From NCBI GenBank assembly GCA_003162245.1, contig PMMM01000051.1, forward strand, positions 1 to 32,696: a stretch of DNA of 32,696 nt, read 5' to 3'. A program made the translations under genes and the position numbers. Below, piece by piece: positions 31,708 to 32,696 of the stretch; positions within the stretch are counted from its first letter, which is position 1, and each line of letters starts with the position of its first letter. This DNA comes from Phycisphaerales bacterium. Its GTDB lineage: Bacteria > Planctomycetota > Phycisphaerae > UBA1845 > Fen-1342. A model generated the notes under the pieces. The model worked only from the letters and a program-made list of their open reading frames with translations, was not told the origin of the DNA and ran no database searches.

Positions 31708-32696
31708 CTACCCCAGCCGGCAATGCCGGCACAGGTAGCTCAACGCCCCAAACTCCGTGCCCGGGCTGCCAACCCGAATGTCGCCCAGCCCGATCCACTT
31801 GCGGCAGTTCGTGCAGCGCACCTCCAGCGTCCCCGGCTTGACCTGCAAGCCGATGCTCGCGGGCAGGATCGCCTCCGTCTCGCACAACGCGCGTAGCCCC
31901 TGCACGAGATCGATCCGCAGGTCCGTGATCCCGGCCCAGAATTCGCCCACGACCGTCAGCTTGGGCTTGCACCCCTTGATGAGCCGCTCCACGCCGCGGT
32001 AACCCAGGTGCTCTTTCTTGACGTGGTCGGAATCGTCGTACTCCTCGGGGTCCGGCTCGCTCATGTGGGCCACGAGGATGTCGCATCCGCCCAAATGGTC
32101 TTTGTCGCACAACTCTTTGAAGAACCCGGTATCGCATGTGAACCCCACCGTCGTTGCCGTGGTCCTGTCCTCGTTGAGGCACTCAACCCGCACGCCGACG
32201 GCTTTCAGAACGTCCGCCGAGTGCTTCGCTGCGAAATACCATACGCGAAAGGGCAAATCTGGCAGGTCGCACGGCGTTGGCTCCCAGCCCTTGCGATGCG
32301 CCTGCATGATGTGGGGATCGGGAAAGCGATGGTCCGCCTCCTCCGGATCGAAGCGCCCCGGGCCCGCCGTGTCGGCGTCCCAGAGCAGCACATACCGCCA
32401 CGCCGCCTTCTCCTCGTCGTCTTTGGCCCGCTTGTACATCTCATATCGAATGTCGTCGAAGCTCCGCAGGTCGTCGTTGTGGTCGGTGTGGTTGTGACTG
32501 ACGACCATCGCGTTGATCTCGCGGCAATGAAAGCCGGCTTCGTGCAGGTTCTTGAGGAAATCAAAGCCCGGGTCGATCGCGATGCCCTTTCCGCGCCACT
32601 TGAGCAGGTATCCGCCCCCGCGGCACGCGGCGCCACCCTCCCCCAGCAGTGACACCGCCGAGCCCCAGCCTTTCAAGATCGCCAGCACGACCGCTT
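31708..32696 (-). CDS. metallo-beta-lactamase-fold protein with C-terminal zinc ribbon, partial
   Basis: At least 326 residues, open to the window edge; a GTG at 32688 could be the start. Seen: GSAVSLLGEGGAACRGGGYLLKWRGKGIAIDPG at the N-terminus, VVSHNHTDHNDDL (HxHxDH di-zinc motif), then CDTGFF, VAHMSEPD and a late His-containing segment, as in RNase Z/UlaG-like hydrolases. At the C-terminus is a four-cysteine ribbon, CTNC...CRHC, not standard for the fold. The N-terminal part (GSAxSL) is unlike glyoxalase II. It may be a nuclease or a lactonase; the sequence does not say. Converges with the GNAT gene. Confidence 0.8.
   Translation of the reverse strand, partial: AVVLAILKGWGSAVSLLGEGGAACRGGGYLLKWRGKGIAIDPGFDFLKNLHEAGFHCREINAMVVSHNHTDHNDDLRSFDDIRYEMYKRAKDDEEKAAWRYVLLWDADTAGPGRFDPEEADHRFPDPHIMQAHRKGWEPTPCDLPDLPFRVWYFAAKHSADVLKAVGVRVECLNEDRTTATTVGFTCDTGFFKELCDKDHLGGCDILVAHMSEPDPEEYDDSDHVKKEHLGYRGVERLIKGCKPKLTVVGEFWAGITDLRIDLVQGLRALCETEAILPASIGLQVKPGTLEVRCTNCRKWIGLGDIRVGSPGTEFGALSYLCRHCRLG

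Noticed and set aside
1-32696. CRISPR array, rRNA, tRNA (including tRNA-Sec) and intact insertion sequence
   Set aside because: By eye I found no regularly spaced repeats, no tRNA cloverleaf and no transposase-like protein; a covariance-model search would be decisive.

Overview
The window is a GC-rich bacterial chromosome segment. It carries about 22 recognisable protein genes, no rRNA or tRNA gene I could identify, no CRISPR array and no intact transposase. The best guess for the host is a member of the Planctomycetota, probably Phycisphaerae-like. Reasons are a membrane protein with the CxxCGYxLxGL...CPECG zinc ribbon common in that group, a WXG100/FtsK-type secretion locus in a non-Gram-positive setting, a bacterial topoisomerase VI B subunit, and many short palindromic interspersed repeats between genes. 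This assignment is inference, not measurement.

Layout, left to right. 1-431: gene-free mosaic of short repeats. 432-4085 (minus): zinc-ribbon membrane protein, long-chain polyprenyl diphosphate synthase (with a repeat inserted in frame), unknown membrane protein, and a YhbY-like RNA-binding protein. 4225-8348 (plus): topoisomerase VI subunit B, then a fused GHMP sugar kinase/GalU-like nucleotidyltransferase. 8628-10767: two convergent secreted proteins built from LTxxQ repeats (Spy/CpxP-like), separated by a strong hairpin. 11051-16664 (minus): a four-gene type VII-like locus. It encodes a WXG100 protein, a helical protein ending in what looks like an Imm33/DUF2185 domain, a second 70-aa WXG-like protein, and a 1339-aa coiled-coil FtsK/SpoIIIE ATPase. 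16878-17216 (minus): DUF962 membrane protein. 17427-18068 (plus): unknown protein with a possible beta-grasp N-terminus. 18069-18869: second repeat mosaic, sharing modules with 1-431. 18870-20126 (plus): Clp-N-domain protein without an ATPase. 20127-20606: repeat-rich spacer. 20607-22383 (minus): corrinoid protein plus URO-D-family methyltransferase pair. 22563-25279 (plus): DUF3553-like protein, orphan ParA, quinolinate synthase NadA. 25309-28752 (minus): EtfD/Hdr-like membrane Fe-S oxidoreductase, Mn-type superoxide dismutase, sulfotransferase-family protein. 28948-29427 (plus): HTH protein. 29482-30945 (minus): SelA. 31125-31649 (plus): GNAT acetyltransferase. 31708 to the right edge (minus): metallo-beta-lactamase-fold protein with a C-terminal zinc ribbon.

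The only group that clearly works as one system is 11051-16664. The WXG-type proteins are the presumptive substrates or partners of the FtsK-like ATPase, and an immunity-like domain is fused to one of them. A second theme is promoter structure. At parA, selA, the Clp-N gene and the DUF3553 gene a -10-like hexamer lies only 6-9 bases before the start codon and no Shine-Dalgarno sequence is visible, which suggests leaderless mRNAs. By contrast sod, etfD-like, esx-like and the LTxxQ genes have clear Shine-Dalgarno sequences.
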